NCBI RefSeq assembly: GCF_003352165.1
Contig: NZ_CP029176.1
Location: forward strand, 2,418,001 to 2,482,000
Source: Acidibrevibacterium fodinaquatile
GTDB lineage: Bacteria; Pseudomonadota; Alphaproteobacteria; Acetobacterales; Acetobacteraceae
Direction: 5' to 3'
DNA: 64,000 bases
Shown: piece after piece, positions 1-10,138 of the stretch
Position numbering within the stretch: position 1 is the stretch's first letter
How the letters are laid out: each line of letters begins with the position of its first letter
Translations under genes and position numbers: made by a program
The notes under the pieces: generated by a model
Seen by the model: the letters and a program-made list of their open reading frames with translations, nothing else
The model's database searches: none
What the model was told of the DNA's origin: nothing

Positions 1-461
1 CGGCAGCGTATCAAATTCATCGCCGAGAGCGACATCACCACGGTGTCGTGCTGATTGATGACCTCGATCGCGCTCCGGATCATGCCGCGATCGGGCTTCG
101 AGCGTGAACGCGCCGCCTCCGTGATCCGCACCCGGATACGAAGCTGATCTCCCGGCCGCACCGGCGCGCGCCAGCGCAGCTCATCGATGCCAGGCGAAGC
201 AATGCTGGTCGATGAGAGGAAATGCGTCGCAAGCAGCCGCATCATCAGCCCGGCGGTGTGCCAGCCGCTCGCGATCAAGCCACCGAACGGGCCGGACGCG
301 GCGGCCTCGCGGTCGATATGGATCGGTTGCGGATCGAATTGCCGGGCGAACGCGATGATCTCGGCCTCGGTCACGCTGACCGGGCCGTATTCATACGCCG
401 AATCGAGCGGATAATCCTCGAAATAGCGGATTGCGGCCGGGCTTGGCGGATCGCCCGTCAT
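1..461 (-). CDS. MaoC-like (R)-hydratase, 3' end cut by window
   Basis: The product is a single hot-dog fold MaoC-type acyl-CoA dehydratase. Read on the minus strand from an ATG at 461, it gives a motif typical of this family (YEYGPVSVTEAEIIAFARQF, then DPQPIHID, then FGGLIASGWHTAGLMMRL). The family hydrates enoyl-CoA or related thioesters. The D-x-x-P-x-H segment (DPQPIHID) carries the hydratase catalytic residues. About 153 residues are present, ending in MNLIRC, which is close to the usual C-terminus, so only a few residues are probably missing. It lies 49 bp downstream of rpsU on the same strand. The substrate cannot be told from sequence. Confidence 0.8.
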   Translation of the reverse strand, partial: MTGDPPSPAAIRYFEDYPLDSAYEYGPVSVTEAEIIAFARQFDPQPIHIDREAAASGPFGGLIASGWHTAGLMMRLLATHFLSSTSIASPGIDELRWRAPVRPGDQLRIRVRITEAARSRSKPDRGMIRSAIEVINQHDTVVMSLSAMNLIRC

Positions 462-510
462 GGCGTCCGCCGCTCCACGGGCCGGCGGTGCCCCCTCCCC
501 CGCGCGGGTG

Positions 511-714
511 TCAAAATCCCTCGCGCTCCAATCGCTTGCGTTCCATCTTGCGGGCCCGGCGCACCGCTTCGGCGGCCTCACGGGCGCGGCGTTCGGAGGG
601 TTTCTCGTAATGGCGCCGCAGCTTCATCTCACGAAACACACCTTCGCGCTGCAGCTTTTTCTTGAGCGCCTTGAGCGCCTGATCGACATTATTGTCACGA
701 ACAACGACTTGCAC
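511..714 (-). CDS. rpsU: 30S ribosomal protein S21
   Basis: A 67-residue, very basic protein that matches bS21 along its whole length, with the typical N-terminus [19 protein letters not shown] and a lysine/arginine-rich tail. S21 sits on the small-subunit platform near the 3' end of 16S rRNA and helps initiation. The start is GTG (714 to 712) with an AGGAGA ribosome-binding site about 10 bases upstream (725-730). It is divergent from def. Its leader contains a terminator-like hairpin, described separately. Confidence 0.97.
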   Translation of the reverse strand: MQVVVRDNNVDQALKALKKKLQREGVFREMKLRRHYEKPSERRAREAAEAVRRARKMERKRLEREGF

Positions 715-767
715 TTGGCGGCTTTCTCCTTTCGCTGGATCGCGGCCGCGGGCCGATCCCGCGTCGC

Positions 768-808
768 AAACAAAAGACGCCCGGTGGGCGGCCTCTGCCG
801 TCCGGGCG
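768..808 (-). promoter_or_regulatory. Terminator-like hairpin in the rpsU leader
   Basis: On the minus strand the arm CGCCCGG (808-802) pairs with CCGGGCG (784-778), with further inner pairing of GACGGC and GCCGCC, and a T-rich run (TCTTTTGTTT, 777-768) follows directly. This is the form of a Rho-independent terminator. The gene upstream (def) runs the other way, so there is no minus-strand gene for it to end. It lies between the likely rpsU promoter and the rpsU start, which suggests an attenuator or a short independent RNA. Confidence 0.5.
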
Positions 809-812
809 AGGC

Positions 813-840
813 GCTATAGCACGCGCCAGCCTCTCGCCAA
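813..840 (-). promoter_or_regulatory. Putative sigma-70 promoter for rpsU
   Basis: On the minus strand TTGGCG (840-835) and TATAGC (818-813) are spaced by 16 bases, which fits a housekeeping promoter. Transcription would start near 806, at the foot of the leader hairpin. This rests on motif spacing alone. Confidence 0.4.
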
Positions 841-868
841 AGCTTTTTCCAGCGCTTATGTGGAGACC

Positions 869-1405
869 ATGGCCATTTTGAAGATCGCCCGCATGGGGCA
901 TCCCGTGCTGCTCGAAAAAGCCGCCCCGGTCGATGACCCAACGGCGCCGGAAATCCGCCGCCTGGTCGCCGATATGATGGAAACGATGCTGGACGCGCCC
1001 GGCGTCGGGCTCGCGGCGCCGCAGGTGCATGTGCCGCTCCGGCTCTTCGTCTATCGCGTCCCCGCGGCCCGCGGCGGCGATGACCCGGAAGACGCGCCGC
1101 TCGCCCCGAGCGTTCTGATCAACCCCGAGATCGAGCCGCTCGGCGACGATATTCGTCTCCGCTGGGAGGGGTGTCTTTCGATCCCCGGCCTTCGCGGCGC
1201 CGTGCCGCGGCCGTGGCGCATCCGCTATCGCGGCCTCGATGCCGAAGGGTCGCCGGTTGAGCGCATCGCCGCCGGATTCCATGCCGGCGTCGTGCAGCAC
1301 GAGACCGATCACCTCGATGGTATTCTCTACCCGATGCGCATGACCGATTTCCGCCTGTTCGGCTTCGATCAGGAACTCGCGCGCGCGGCGGAGCAAGCCT
1401 CGTGA
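869..1405 (+). CDS. def: Peptide deformylase
   Basis: Removes the formyl group from the initiator methionine of new proteins. All three family motifs are present: GVGLAAPQ, EGCLS (the cysteine is a metal ligand) and QHETDHLDG (the HExxH-type motif with two histidine ligands and the catalytic glutamate). At 178 residues it is of normal length. The ATG at 869 was chosen because it gives the family N-terminus MAILKIARMGHPVL; the frame stays open further upstream without similarity. Its stop overlaps the GTG start of the COQ9 gene, so the two are probably translated together. Confidence 0.95.
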   Translation: MAILKIARMGHPVLLEKAAPVDDPTAPEIRRLVADMMETMLDAPGVGLAAPQVHVPLRLFVYRVPAARGGDDPEDAPLAPSVLINPEIEPLGDDIRLRWEGCLSIPGLRGAVPRPWRIRYRGLDAEGSPVERIAAGFHAGVVQHETDHLDGILYPMRMTDFRLFGFDQELARAAEQAS

Positions 1406-2028
1406 CCGAGATATCGGCCGATCCCATCCTCAGCGCACGCGAGGCGGCACTCGAACGCCTGCTCGCCGAGCCGGACTTTCCCGGCTGGTCGCGCGCGGCC
1501 CTCGCCGCCGTCCTCCGCCGCCACGGCGAGGCCGAAGCCGAGGCGACGCGGCTCTTTCCCGGCGGCGCGCTCGACATGATCGATGCGTTCACCGCGCGCG
1601 CCGATCGCCTCATGGTCGCGCACGCCGATCTCACCGGGCGCGGCCTGACCGGGCGGGTGCGGGCACTGCTCGCGGCGCGGCTTGCGGTCATGCGGCCGCA
1701 TAAGGAGGCGGTGCGTCACGCGCTTGGCCGGCTCGCGCTCCGCCGCCACCGGCTCGCCGCCCTCCGCCTGCTTGCCCGCAGCATGGACGCGATCTGGCAC
1801 GCCGCCGGCGACGAGGCCACGGATTTCTCCTGGTACACCAAACGCGCGACGCTTGCCGGAATCTATAGTGCGACGCTGCTTTATTGGCTCGCCGACGCCA
1901 GCCCCGATGACGCGGCGACGCTTGCCTTTCTCGACCGGCGCCTCGCCGGGCTGAAAACCTTCGGCCAGTGGCGCGCACGCCTGCAAACCCGTCTGCCATT
2001 TGCCTGCGGCACCCTCGCGCCCTCTTGA
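1402..2028 (+). CDS. COQ9 family ubiquinone biosynthesis protein
   Basis: A 208-residue helical protein with the COQ9 signature DFSWYTKRATLAGIYSAT followed by LLYWL near residues 140-160. COQ9 is a lipid-binding accessory protein that supports the hydroxylation steps of ubiquinone synthesis in mitochondria and alphaproteobacteria. The start is GTG and overlaps the def stop codon by four bases (GTGA). Finding it next to rpsU is common in alphaproteobacteria and supports the identification. Confidence 0.88.
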   Translation: MTEISADPILSAREAALERLLAEPDFPGWSRAALAAVLRRHGEAEAEATRLFPGGALDMIDAFTARADRLMVAHADLTGRGLTGRVRALLAARLAVMRPHKEAVRHALGRLALRRHRLAALRLLARSMDAIWHAAGDEATDFSWYTKRATLAGIYSATLLYWLADASPDDAATLAFLDRRLAGLKTFGQWRARLQTRLPFACGTLAPS

Positions 2029-2128
2029 GACCACTCCGCGGCTTGCCCAGATGATTTGTGAAAGCATCCCGCCGGCCGCCACAACCGGGGCCGGGCGGGG
2101 GGTCGCCTAAGTCACGAGGGACATCATC

Positions 2129-4708
<2,580 letters not shown>

Positions 4709-4711
<3 letters not shown>

Positions 4712-4814
4712 AGCAAAGTAGGTTTTGATTGAACCATCCTGTTCAATCAAAACCGGCCAACTTGCTCGCCAAAATAGGGGTAGAGCGTGATCGACTTAAA
4801 CCGATAGCGCTCTA
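4709..4814. repeat. Palindromic intergenic repeat, copy 1
   Basis: This copy matches the element at 6027-6259 with only a few substitutions and one 2-base gap, apart from the insert in the second copy. It has two palindromic parts. The first is a perfect 14-bp stem GGTTTTGATTGAAC / GTTCAATCAAAACC (4721-4754, 6-base loop). The second is TAGAGCGTGATCG...CGATAGCGCTCTA (4781-4814). The leading TAG is the stop codon of clpB. The first hairpin could act as a bidirectional terminator, though no strong T-run follows it. Confidence 0.85.
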
Positions 4815-4868
4815 ACGGAAAAAGAAGGAGAAACCGGCTCTCTCAAACCCGCTAAAAACCCTCCCCCC

Positions 4869-4899
4869 GCAGCGTCGGTGCCGATGGCACTGACGCTGC
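4869..4899 (+). other. Long stem-loop downstream of clpB
   Basis: GCAGCGTC, one G-T wobble, then GTGCC pairs with GGCAC and GACGCTGC around a GAT loop, giving a 14-bp stem. AATCTTTG follows, which is too weak a T-run to call a terminator with confidence. It lies about 160 bases after clpB and over 300 before the CHAP gene. Confidence 0.45.
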
Positions 4900-5216
4900 C
4901 AATCTTTGCGCCCGCCATCCTCTGCCGCGCGTTGCACCGAAGCGCCGCCCGTCATTCCACGGGGCATCAGATCGTGCCATAGAAGGGCCGCGCGCCCGAA
5001 TCTGCGAAATGCCGAGCGTGACAATAGACGTAGCGATACGTTACCGATACGCGAAAGCCGCCTTGAAATAGGATTTATGTCTTATTCTATGGCGTTATAC
5101 ACAGGGCAAATCGTATTATTACGCAAGATTGCAAACCAACCGTGGTTTTCGCATTGTCGCGGCCGCAACCCTGATGTTACCTTTCGGAATGGATTTGCCA
5201 TTTCGAGGGGGGTTCC
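4900..5216. other. Non-coding stretch upstream of the CHAP gene
   Basis: No convincing gene is present. The section near 5030-5110 is clearly more AT-rich than its surroundings and probably holds the promoter, but I could not settle on a -35/-10 pair. Two copies of CGATACG (5034-5040 and 5045-5051) are 11 bp apart, one helical turn, and could be an operator. Confidence 0.4.
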
Positions 5217-6029
5217 ATGCCAGTCCGGCGACGTGGTGGTGTTTTCTGCTTTTTGGGTTCGTTGTTTCTGCTCGGAACGCCGATATCTCTGCATGCTCAG
5301 CAGGCGAGCTCTTCGCAGAACGCGCATGAGCCGCCATCGCGCCCTGTCGCCTCCTCTCAGGCACGGCGGCATGGCCGCTCTGGACACAAGGCCCTGCCTC
5401 ACGATTTGGCAGCGGGGCGGCGCGGAAATAAATCCTATTTCCAGCGAACCTCGTACCATACGTCGGGGCATGTCCTCCAATGCGTGCCGTTCGCTCGCGC
5501 GGTTTCGGGGATCGATCTACACGGCGATGCCTTTACCTGGTGGGATAAAGCGGCCGGCGTCTATGCCCGCGGCAACCGACCCGAGATCGGCAGCGTGCTC
5601 GCCTTCCGTGCCAATCGCGCCATGCGGCTCGGTCATGTCGCGGTGGTGAAGCGGGTCATCAACTCACGCGAGATCGAGATCGACCACGCGCATTGGGGTC
5701 AGAATCGCGTCACCCGTAACATGATAGTCATCGACGTCTCGCCCGCGAATGATTGGACGGCGGTCCGCCTCGCTCTCGACAACCAGGGCAAATTCGGCAG
5801 CATCTATCCCACGTACGGCTTCATCTATGATCGCGCCGTCGGGAATAATTTCGCTGCTGCCGGCGAGCCGCGGGCGCTCCCGCTCAATCCCGCGCCGCGT
5901 GATCTTCGCACGCCAGCCGAGCGGCAGACGACGCCGGTTCTGACCGCGATCCCGATGGCCGACGAAGTGGCGGAGGCACCCGCTTACGACACCCTCACCG
6001 CCGACGCGCCGGAACGCAATCTCCGCTAG
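5217..6029 (+). CDS. Secreted CHAP-domain protein
   Basis: A 270-residue exported protein. Residues 1-28 form a signal peptide (basic start, leucine-rich core, cut near LHAQ). A CHAP domain follows at about 80-210, with the likely catalytic cysteine in LQCVPFAR and the histidine in LGHVAVV; DHAHWG is also typical. CHAP enzymes are cysteine amidases or endopeptidases acting on peptidoglycan peptides. The C-terminal 50 residues are proline/alanine-rich and low in complexity. The ATG at 5217 is chosen because a purine-rich site (GAGGGG) precedes it and it gives a clean signal peptide. The gene stands alone and is flanked by direct repeats; its stop codon is supplied by the second copy. Confidence 0.85.
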   Translation: MPVRRRGGVFCFLGSLFLLGTPISLHAQQASSSQNAHEPPSRPVASSQARRHGRSGHKALPHDLAAGRRGNKSYFQRTSYHTSGHVLQCVPFARAVSGIDLHGDAFTWWDKAAGVYARGNRPEIGSVLAFRANRAMRLGHVAVVKRVINSREIEIDHAHWGQNRVTRNMIVIDVSPANDWTAVRLALDNQGKFGSIYPTYGFIYDRAVGNNFAAAGEPRALPLNPAPRDLRTPAERQTTPVLTAIPMADEVAEAPAYDTLTADAPERNLR

Positions 6030-6259
6030 AGCAAGGTAGGTTTTGATTGAACCTTCCTGTTCAATCAAAACCGGCCCACTTGCTCGCCAAAAAATAGGTG
6101 TAGAGCGTGATCGACTTATACCAGCCAGCCGAAAGAATGACACGTCGCTTGAAGACGGTTGGCTGGTATCTTTTTGATGTTGCGCGCAGCCGCCACACCA
6201 ACCCTGCGCGCATACCGGTCAGCGATTTCGCTGACCGGTATTAAACCGATCGCGCTCTA
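6027..6259. repeat. Palindromic intergenic repeat, copy 2 (interrupted)
   Basis: Second copy of the element after clpB, in the same orientation. The same 14-bp stem is at 6039-6072, with loop CTTCCT in place of CATCCT. The TAGAGCG...CGCTCTA part runs from 6101 to 6259 but is split by an insert at 6119-6240. The leading TAG is the stop codon of the CHAP gene. Confidence 0.85.
6119..6240. mobile_element. 122-bp three-hairpin insert, MITE-like
   Basis: Compared with copy 1, this segment has been inserted precisely into the repeat and is flanked by TTA on both sides (6116-6118 and 6241-6243), which looks like a target duplication. It begins TACC and ends GGTA. It folds into three consecutive stems: ATACCAGCCAGCCG with CGGTTGGCTGGTAT (6118-6131/6156-6169, one G-U pair, followed by TCTTTTT), TGCGCGCAG with CTGCGCGCA (6181-6189/6204-6212), and ATACCGGTCAGCG with CGCTGACCGGTAT (6212-6224/6229-6241). 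It has no coding capacity. Confidence 0.6.
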
Positions 6260-6293
6260 GCGCGCCGACGCATTCCGTCGAAGCAGCCGCCCG

Positions 6294-7157
6294 TCACTGC
6301 GCTAGCGTCACCGGAATGCGGAGATAGCTCACGCCATTGGCCTCCTTGGGCGGCAGGGCGCCGGAGCGGAGATTGACCTGGATCGAGGGCAGCAGCAATT
6401 GCGGCGTCGCGAGGGTTTTGTCGCGCGCTTCACGGAGGGCAACGAATTCGTCCTCGCCGATACCGTCATGCACGTGGATGTTGTGCGCACGTTGCGCGGC
6501 AACCGTGCTGACCGCGGCAAAGTCGTCGCGGCCCGGCGGTTGATAGTCATGGCAGAGAAATAGCCGCGTCTCTCCCGGCAATGCCAGCAGACGGCGGATC
6601 GAGCGATAAAGGGTGCGCGCGTTGCCGCCGGGAAAATCGGCGCGTGCGGTGCCGTAATCTGGCGCAAATAGGGTATCGCCGACGAAAACCATGTCCGCGA
6701 CGCCGTAGCTGACGCAGGCCGGGGTATGCCCCGGCGTTGCCATCACCCAAGCTTCGAGCGACCCGATCTGGAAACGCTCGCCATCCTCGAACAGGTGATC
6801 GAATTCCGCGCCGGCGCCGGAGAGGTCGGTTGCGTTGAACACCGGGCGGAAGATTTGCTGCACCTCGCCGATGCGGGCGCCGATGCCGATTTTGGCGCCG
6901 GTCTCGCGCTTGAAAAACGCCGCGGCGGAGAGATGATCGGCATGGACATGGGTCTCAAGACACCAATCGATGCTCAGCCCCCGCGCCGCGGCCGCGGCCA
7001 GGATCGCCGCCGCCATCCGCGCCGAGGCCTTGCCCGAGGCGTAATCGAAATCGAGGACCGGATCGATCACCGCCGCGACCTTGGTCTTGGGATCGGCGAG
7101 GAGATGGCTCAGCGTGTGCGTCGCCGGGTCGAAGAAGGAGGTGATCTCCGCGCTCAT
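6294..7157 (-). CDS. MBL-fold hydrolase, persulfide dioxygenase/Blh type
   Basis: A 287-residue metallo-beta-lactamase-fold protein of the ETHE1/Blh group. The metal-binding motif is intact: [12 protein letters not shown] (HxHxDH), then GHT in MATPGHTPA, the bridging aspartate in FVGDTLF and a final histidine in LFLCHDY. The aspartate in the IDPVLDF segment near residue 31-37 and the CHDYQPPGR segment are typical of persulfide dioxygenases and bacterial sulfide-detoxifying homologues, which oxidise glutathione persulfide to sulfite. Its start overlaps the stop of gshB by four bases, so a glutathione-linked role is plausible. Confidence 0.8.
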   Translation of the reverse strand: MSAEITSFFDPATHTLSHLLADPKTKVAAVIDPVLDFDYASGKASARMAAAILAAAAARGLSIDWCLETHVHADHLSAAAFFKRETGAKIGIGARIGEVQQIFRPVFNATDLSGAGAEFDHLFEDGERFQIGSLEAWVMATPGHTPACVSYGVADMVFVGDTLFAPDYGTARADFPGGNARTLYRSIRRLLALPGETRLFLCHDYQPPGRDDFAAVSTVAAQRAHNIHVHDGIGEDEFVALREARDKTLATPQLLLPSIQVNLRSGALPPKEANGVSYLRIPVTLAQ

Positions 7158-8092
7158 GACACCCGCCGCGCCTCGATCCGCTGCCAGATCGCGGCGGCGA
7201 GATTGGTGCCGTCGAAGCGCGCGATTTCCTGAATCCCGGTCGGCGAGGTGACGTTGATTTCGGTGAGCCAGTCCCCGATCACATCGATGCCGACGAAAAT
7301 CAGCCCGCGGTCGCGCAACATCGGGCCGATGCGCGCGCAGATGTCGCGCTCGCGCGGCGTCAGCAATGCTGCTTCCGGCCGGCCGCCGACATGCATGTTC
7401 GAGCGCGCCTCACCCGCCGCCGGCACCCGGTTGATCGCGCCCATCGGCTCGCCATCGACGAGGATGATGCGCTTGTCGCCGGCGCGCACGGCGGGCTCGT
7501 AGCGCTGCACCATGAGCGGCTCGCGCGAGGTTGCGAAATGCCATTCGAGCAGGGCCGCGAAATTCTCGTCATCGGGGCGGATGTGAAAGACGCCGGCGCC
7601 GCCATTGCCGAACAGGGGTTTGACGATGATGTCCTGGTGGGTTGCACGAAAGCCGCGAATGGCCTCGACGTTCCAGGCGACCATGGTCGGCGGCATGAGG
7701 TCGGGAAAATGCGTCACCAGCAGCTTCTCGGGCGCATCCCGCACCGCGCGCGGATCGTTCACCACCAGGGTCCGCGGGTGGATATGTTCGAGGAGGTGGG
7801 TTGCGGTGATATAGGCCATGTCGAAGGGCGGATCCTGGCGCATCAGAACCACGTCCATGCTCGCAAGATCGAGCCATTCGGGTTTGCCTGCGGTGAAATG
7901 ATCGCCGGCCCGGCGGCGGACCGAAACCGGGCGCGCGAGCGCGCGCAGCACGCCATCCTCGAGCACCAGATCGCGGACATGGTAATACCAGAACGCGTGC
8001 CCGCGAGCCTCACCCTCGAGCATCAGGGCGAAGGTGGAATCCGCCTCGATATTGAGGCTTTCGATCGGGTCCATCTGCACGGCGATTTTCAT
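7154..8092 (-). CDS. gshB: Glutathione synthetase
   Basis: An ATP-grasp enzyme that joins gamma-glutamylcysteine and glycine, the last step of glutathione synthesis. The 312-residue product starts [20 protein letters not shown], the canonical prokaryotic GshB N-terminus; the ATG at 8092 was chosen over the longer open frame for this reason. Other family segments are [23 protein letters not shown] (the ATP-grasp glycine-rich loop) and [21 protein letters not shown] near the C-terminus. It is the first gene of a two-gene unit with the persulfide-dioxygenase-like hydrolase. Confidence 0.95.
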   Translation of the reverse strand: MKIAVQMDPIESLNIEADSTFALMLEGEARGHAFWYYHVRDLVLEDGVLRALARPVSVRRRAGDHFTAGKPEWLDLASMDVVLMRQDPPFDMAYITATHLLEHIHPRTLVVNDPRAVRDAPEKLLVTHFPDLMPPTMVAWNVEAIRGFRATHQDIIVKPLFGNGGAGVFHIRPDDENFAALLEWHFATSREPLMVQRYEPAVRAGDKRIILVDGEPMGAINRVPAAGEARSNMHVGGRPEAALLTPRERDICARIGPMLRDRGLIFVGIDVIGDWLTEINVTSPTGIQEIARFDGTNLAAAIWQRIEARRVS

Positions 8093-8170
8093 CGTGGTCT
8101 TGGTCCTTGGTTCAAAGCGCAACCTCATGTCTCAGAGCAGCGATTTTCCCCGAAAAGGCAATGCCCGCAG

Positions 8171-8232
8171 CGCGGCCAAACCGATAAAAATTTTTTGGTT
8201 CTTTTTTGTAAAAAAGAACGATCTTTCTTTTA
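8171..8232 (-). terminator. Terminator-like repeated element, copy A
   Basis: On the minus strand GTTCTTTTTT and AAAAAAGAAC (8219-8210 and 8207-8198) form a perfect 10-bp stem with a 2-base loop, followed by CAAAAAATTTTTATCGG. It lies after the transglutaminase stop (8373) and before gshB. A closely similar sequence in the same position relative to its upstream gene follows gpsA at 36160-36210. Confidence 0.55.
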
Positions 8233-8313
8233 CGTCTTCCCTCACACATGAGGGCCCGACCTAAAATTTAACGGATCTCGTAAACTATGAGGTCATTCGG
8301 GCGCGCTATGCAA

Positions 8314-8338
8314 GCGCCATGCAGAGGCGGCATGGCGC
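8314..8338. other. 9-bp perfect hairpin after the transglutaminase gene
   Basis: GCGCCATGC (8314-8322) and GCATGGCGC (8330-8338) pair around a 7-base loop, 35 bases past the transglutaminase stop. No T-run follows on either strand. It could protect the mRNA 3' end. Confidence 0.4.
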
Positions 8339-8372
8339 GCGAGATTTCCGCCCGAGACGGAATCCTATAGGA

Positions 8373-9197
8373 TCACTGATCTCCGGCGGTGACCGCAACC
8401 GCGACCGCCAGAGTCTCGGCGGCGTCGCCGCGTCTAATCCCGCGCGTCGGCGCCGCGGCGAGATAATCGAGGCCGACGCTGGTGCGGATATAGGCTTCGG
8501 TCGGGCAAACGCCGTTCGAGGGATCGAACCCAACCCAGCCAATGTCAGGGACAAACGCCTCCGCCCAGGCATGGCTCGCCTGGTCGTGCTCCGGTGCCAT
8601 CCCGGTCCATAAATACCCGCCGACATAGCGCGCCGGAATGCCGCGGGCGCGGGCGGCGGCGACGAAGAGATGCGCGTGATCCTGACAGACCCCGCCCCCG
8701 CGCGCGAGCGCCTCGGCGGCGGTGGTAGCGGTATCGGTCACCCCAGGGCGATAGGCAACCCGCTCGCCGACGGCACGCATCAGCGCATGCAGCACGGTGA
8801 GCACCGAATTTCCCCCTCCGATCCCGCGCGCAAAATCGACGATCGCCGGCTCCGCCGCGGTGAGCCTCGTCTCGCGCAGGAAAAACGGCGGCGGCAGCGG
8901 CTCGGCGGCACCGCGCACGACGCCATCCGTGGCCTCCGTCTCGACCTCGCCGGCGACCAGGATGGTCACCGCGCGGTGGGGATGATTGATCGCATGGCAA
9001 TGGACGATGTTGCCGAACCCGTCGATGAAAGAAGGCAGCGGGCGGCCGGGCATGACGCGCACCTGCCAGGAAAGCACGCGCTGCCCGTCATGCGGGCGCG
9101 GGGCAAGGCGCAGCAACTGGGTCATCGCCATCACTGGGGCATCATAGTGGTAGCTGGTCTCATGCCGCACTCGCAAACGCACGCCCACCCCGCTCAC
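8373..9197 (-). CDS. Transglutaminase-like cysteine protease family protein
   Basis: A 274-residue protein with the bacterial transglutaminase-like layout: an N-terminal beta region (RLRVRHETSYHYDAPV) and a papain-like core with catalytic cysteine in GGGVCQDHAHLF, histidine in SHAWAEAFV and aspartate in GWVGFDPSNG. Such proteins travel with alpha-E and circularly permuted ATP-grasp proteins, as here. The start is uncertain: GTG codons at 9197, 9188 and 9182 are all in frame. I chose 9197 because it overlaps the ATGTGA end of the alpha-E gene. It is the last gene of the three. Confidence 0.85.
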   Translation of the reverse strand: MSGVGVRLRVRHETSYHYDAPVMAMTQLLRLAPRPHDGQRVLSWQVRVMPGRPLPSFIDGFGNIVHCHAINHPHRAVTILVAGEVETEATDGVVRGAAEPLPPPFFLRETRLTAAEPAIVDFARGIGGGNSVLTVLHALMRAVGERVAYRPGVTDTATTAAEALARGGGVCQDHAHLFVAAARARGIPARYVGGYLWTGMAPEHDQASHAWAEAFVPDIGWVGFDPSNGVCPTEAYIRTSVGLDYLAAAPTRGIRRGDAAETLAVAVAVTAGDQ

Positions 9198-10138
9198 ATC
9201 AAGTAGAGGCGGCTGATCTCGCCGCCGAGACGGGCCGTCTGGTCGAGAAAGGCGACGAGGAATTGATGCAGCCCGGACTGAAAAATATCCTCGATCCGGC
9301 CGAAGCGAAGCCGCGCATACATCTCGCCGGCGAGACGATGGCATTCCCCGCGCTTGCCGCCATAGGTGTCGGCAAGGAGATCGAGATGGCGGGCGATCTG
9401 CTCCATGCTCGCGCGCAGCGACCGCGGCATCTCCGGGCGCAACAGCAACAGCTCGGCGATCAGCCAGGGCTGCAAACGGTCATGATAGATCCAGTGATAG
9501 CTTCGCAACGCCGAGACCGAGCGCAATATCGCCTGCCATTGATAATAATCGAGAGCGCCGCCAACCCCTTCATCGCGCGGCAGCAGAACGTGGTATTTGA
9601 CGTCGAGCAGGCGGGCAGTACTGTCGGCGCGCTCCAGAAAGGTGCCGAGGCGCGTGAAAAAGAAGGCGTCGTTGCGCAGCATGGTGTTGGTATAGGCGCC
9701 GTTGAAGAGCAGCGAGCGCTCTTTCACCCAGTCGAGAAAATCGATCAGGCCGTGCGCAATGATCGCCGCGGGATCGAGATCGCGGAGCCGCATCCAGCTC
9801 TGATTGAGCGCCTCCCACATATCGACGGTGAGCGCGGTGCGCACCGCGCGGGCGTTGCGGCGCGCGGTTTCGAGGCAGGAGAAGATGCTGGACGGGTTAT
9901 CGGCATCGAAGACCATGTAGGCGATCACCGCCTCGGCCTCGGCGGTCGGGTATTTGCCGAAAAACCCATCCTCGCAGCCAGCGGCGCGGAGCGTCGAGTG
10001 CCACTCATTGCCGGCATTGCCTAAAGAATGGGCAAGGCTCGCCATGCGATGCCCGACCGTCAGGATACGGGCGACGTTCTCCGCCCGCTCGATATAGCGG
10101 GCGAGCCAGAACAAGCTGTCGGCGGTGCGGCTCAGCAT
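9194..10138 (-). CDS. Alpha-E domain protein (DUF403)
   Basis: A 314-residue, almost wholly helical protein of the alpha-E family, with the usual opening MLSRTADSLFWLARYIERAEN and the later ARLLDVKYHVLLP and YHWIYHDRLQPW segments. The family function is unknown. It is nearly always coded next to a circularly permuted ATP-grasp protein and has been proposed to take part in peptide ligation or peptide-tag metabolism. The ATG at 10138 shares one base with the stop of the ATP-grasp gene (TGATG); a GTG at 10141 is also possible. Confidence 0.88.
   Translation of the reverse strand: MLSRTADSLFWLARYIERAENVARILTVGHRMASLAHSLGNAGNEWHSTLRAAGCEDGFFGKYPTAEAEAVIAYMVFDADNPSSIFSCLETARRNARAVRTALTVDMWEALNQSWMRLRDLDPAAIIAHGLIDFLDWVKERSLLFNGAYTNTMLRNDAFFFTRLGTFLERADSTARLLDVKYHVLLPRDEGVGGALDYYQWQAILRSVSALRSYHWIYHDRLQPWLIAELLLLRPEMPRSLRASMEQIARHLDLLADTYGGKRGECHRLAGEMYARLRFGRIEDIFQSGLHQFLVAFLDQTARLGGEISRLYLM

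Noticed and set aside
5063-5101. TTGAAA with a downstream TTCTAT or TATACA as a CHAP-gene promoter
   Set aside because: The -35 looks fair, but neither -10 candidate is both good in sequence and at 16-18 bp spacing.
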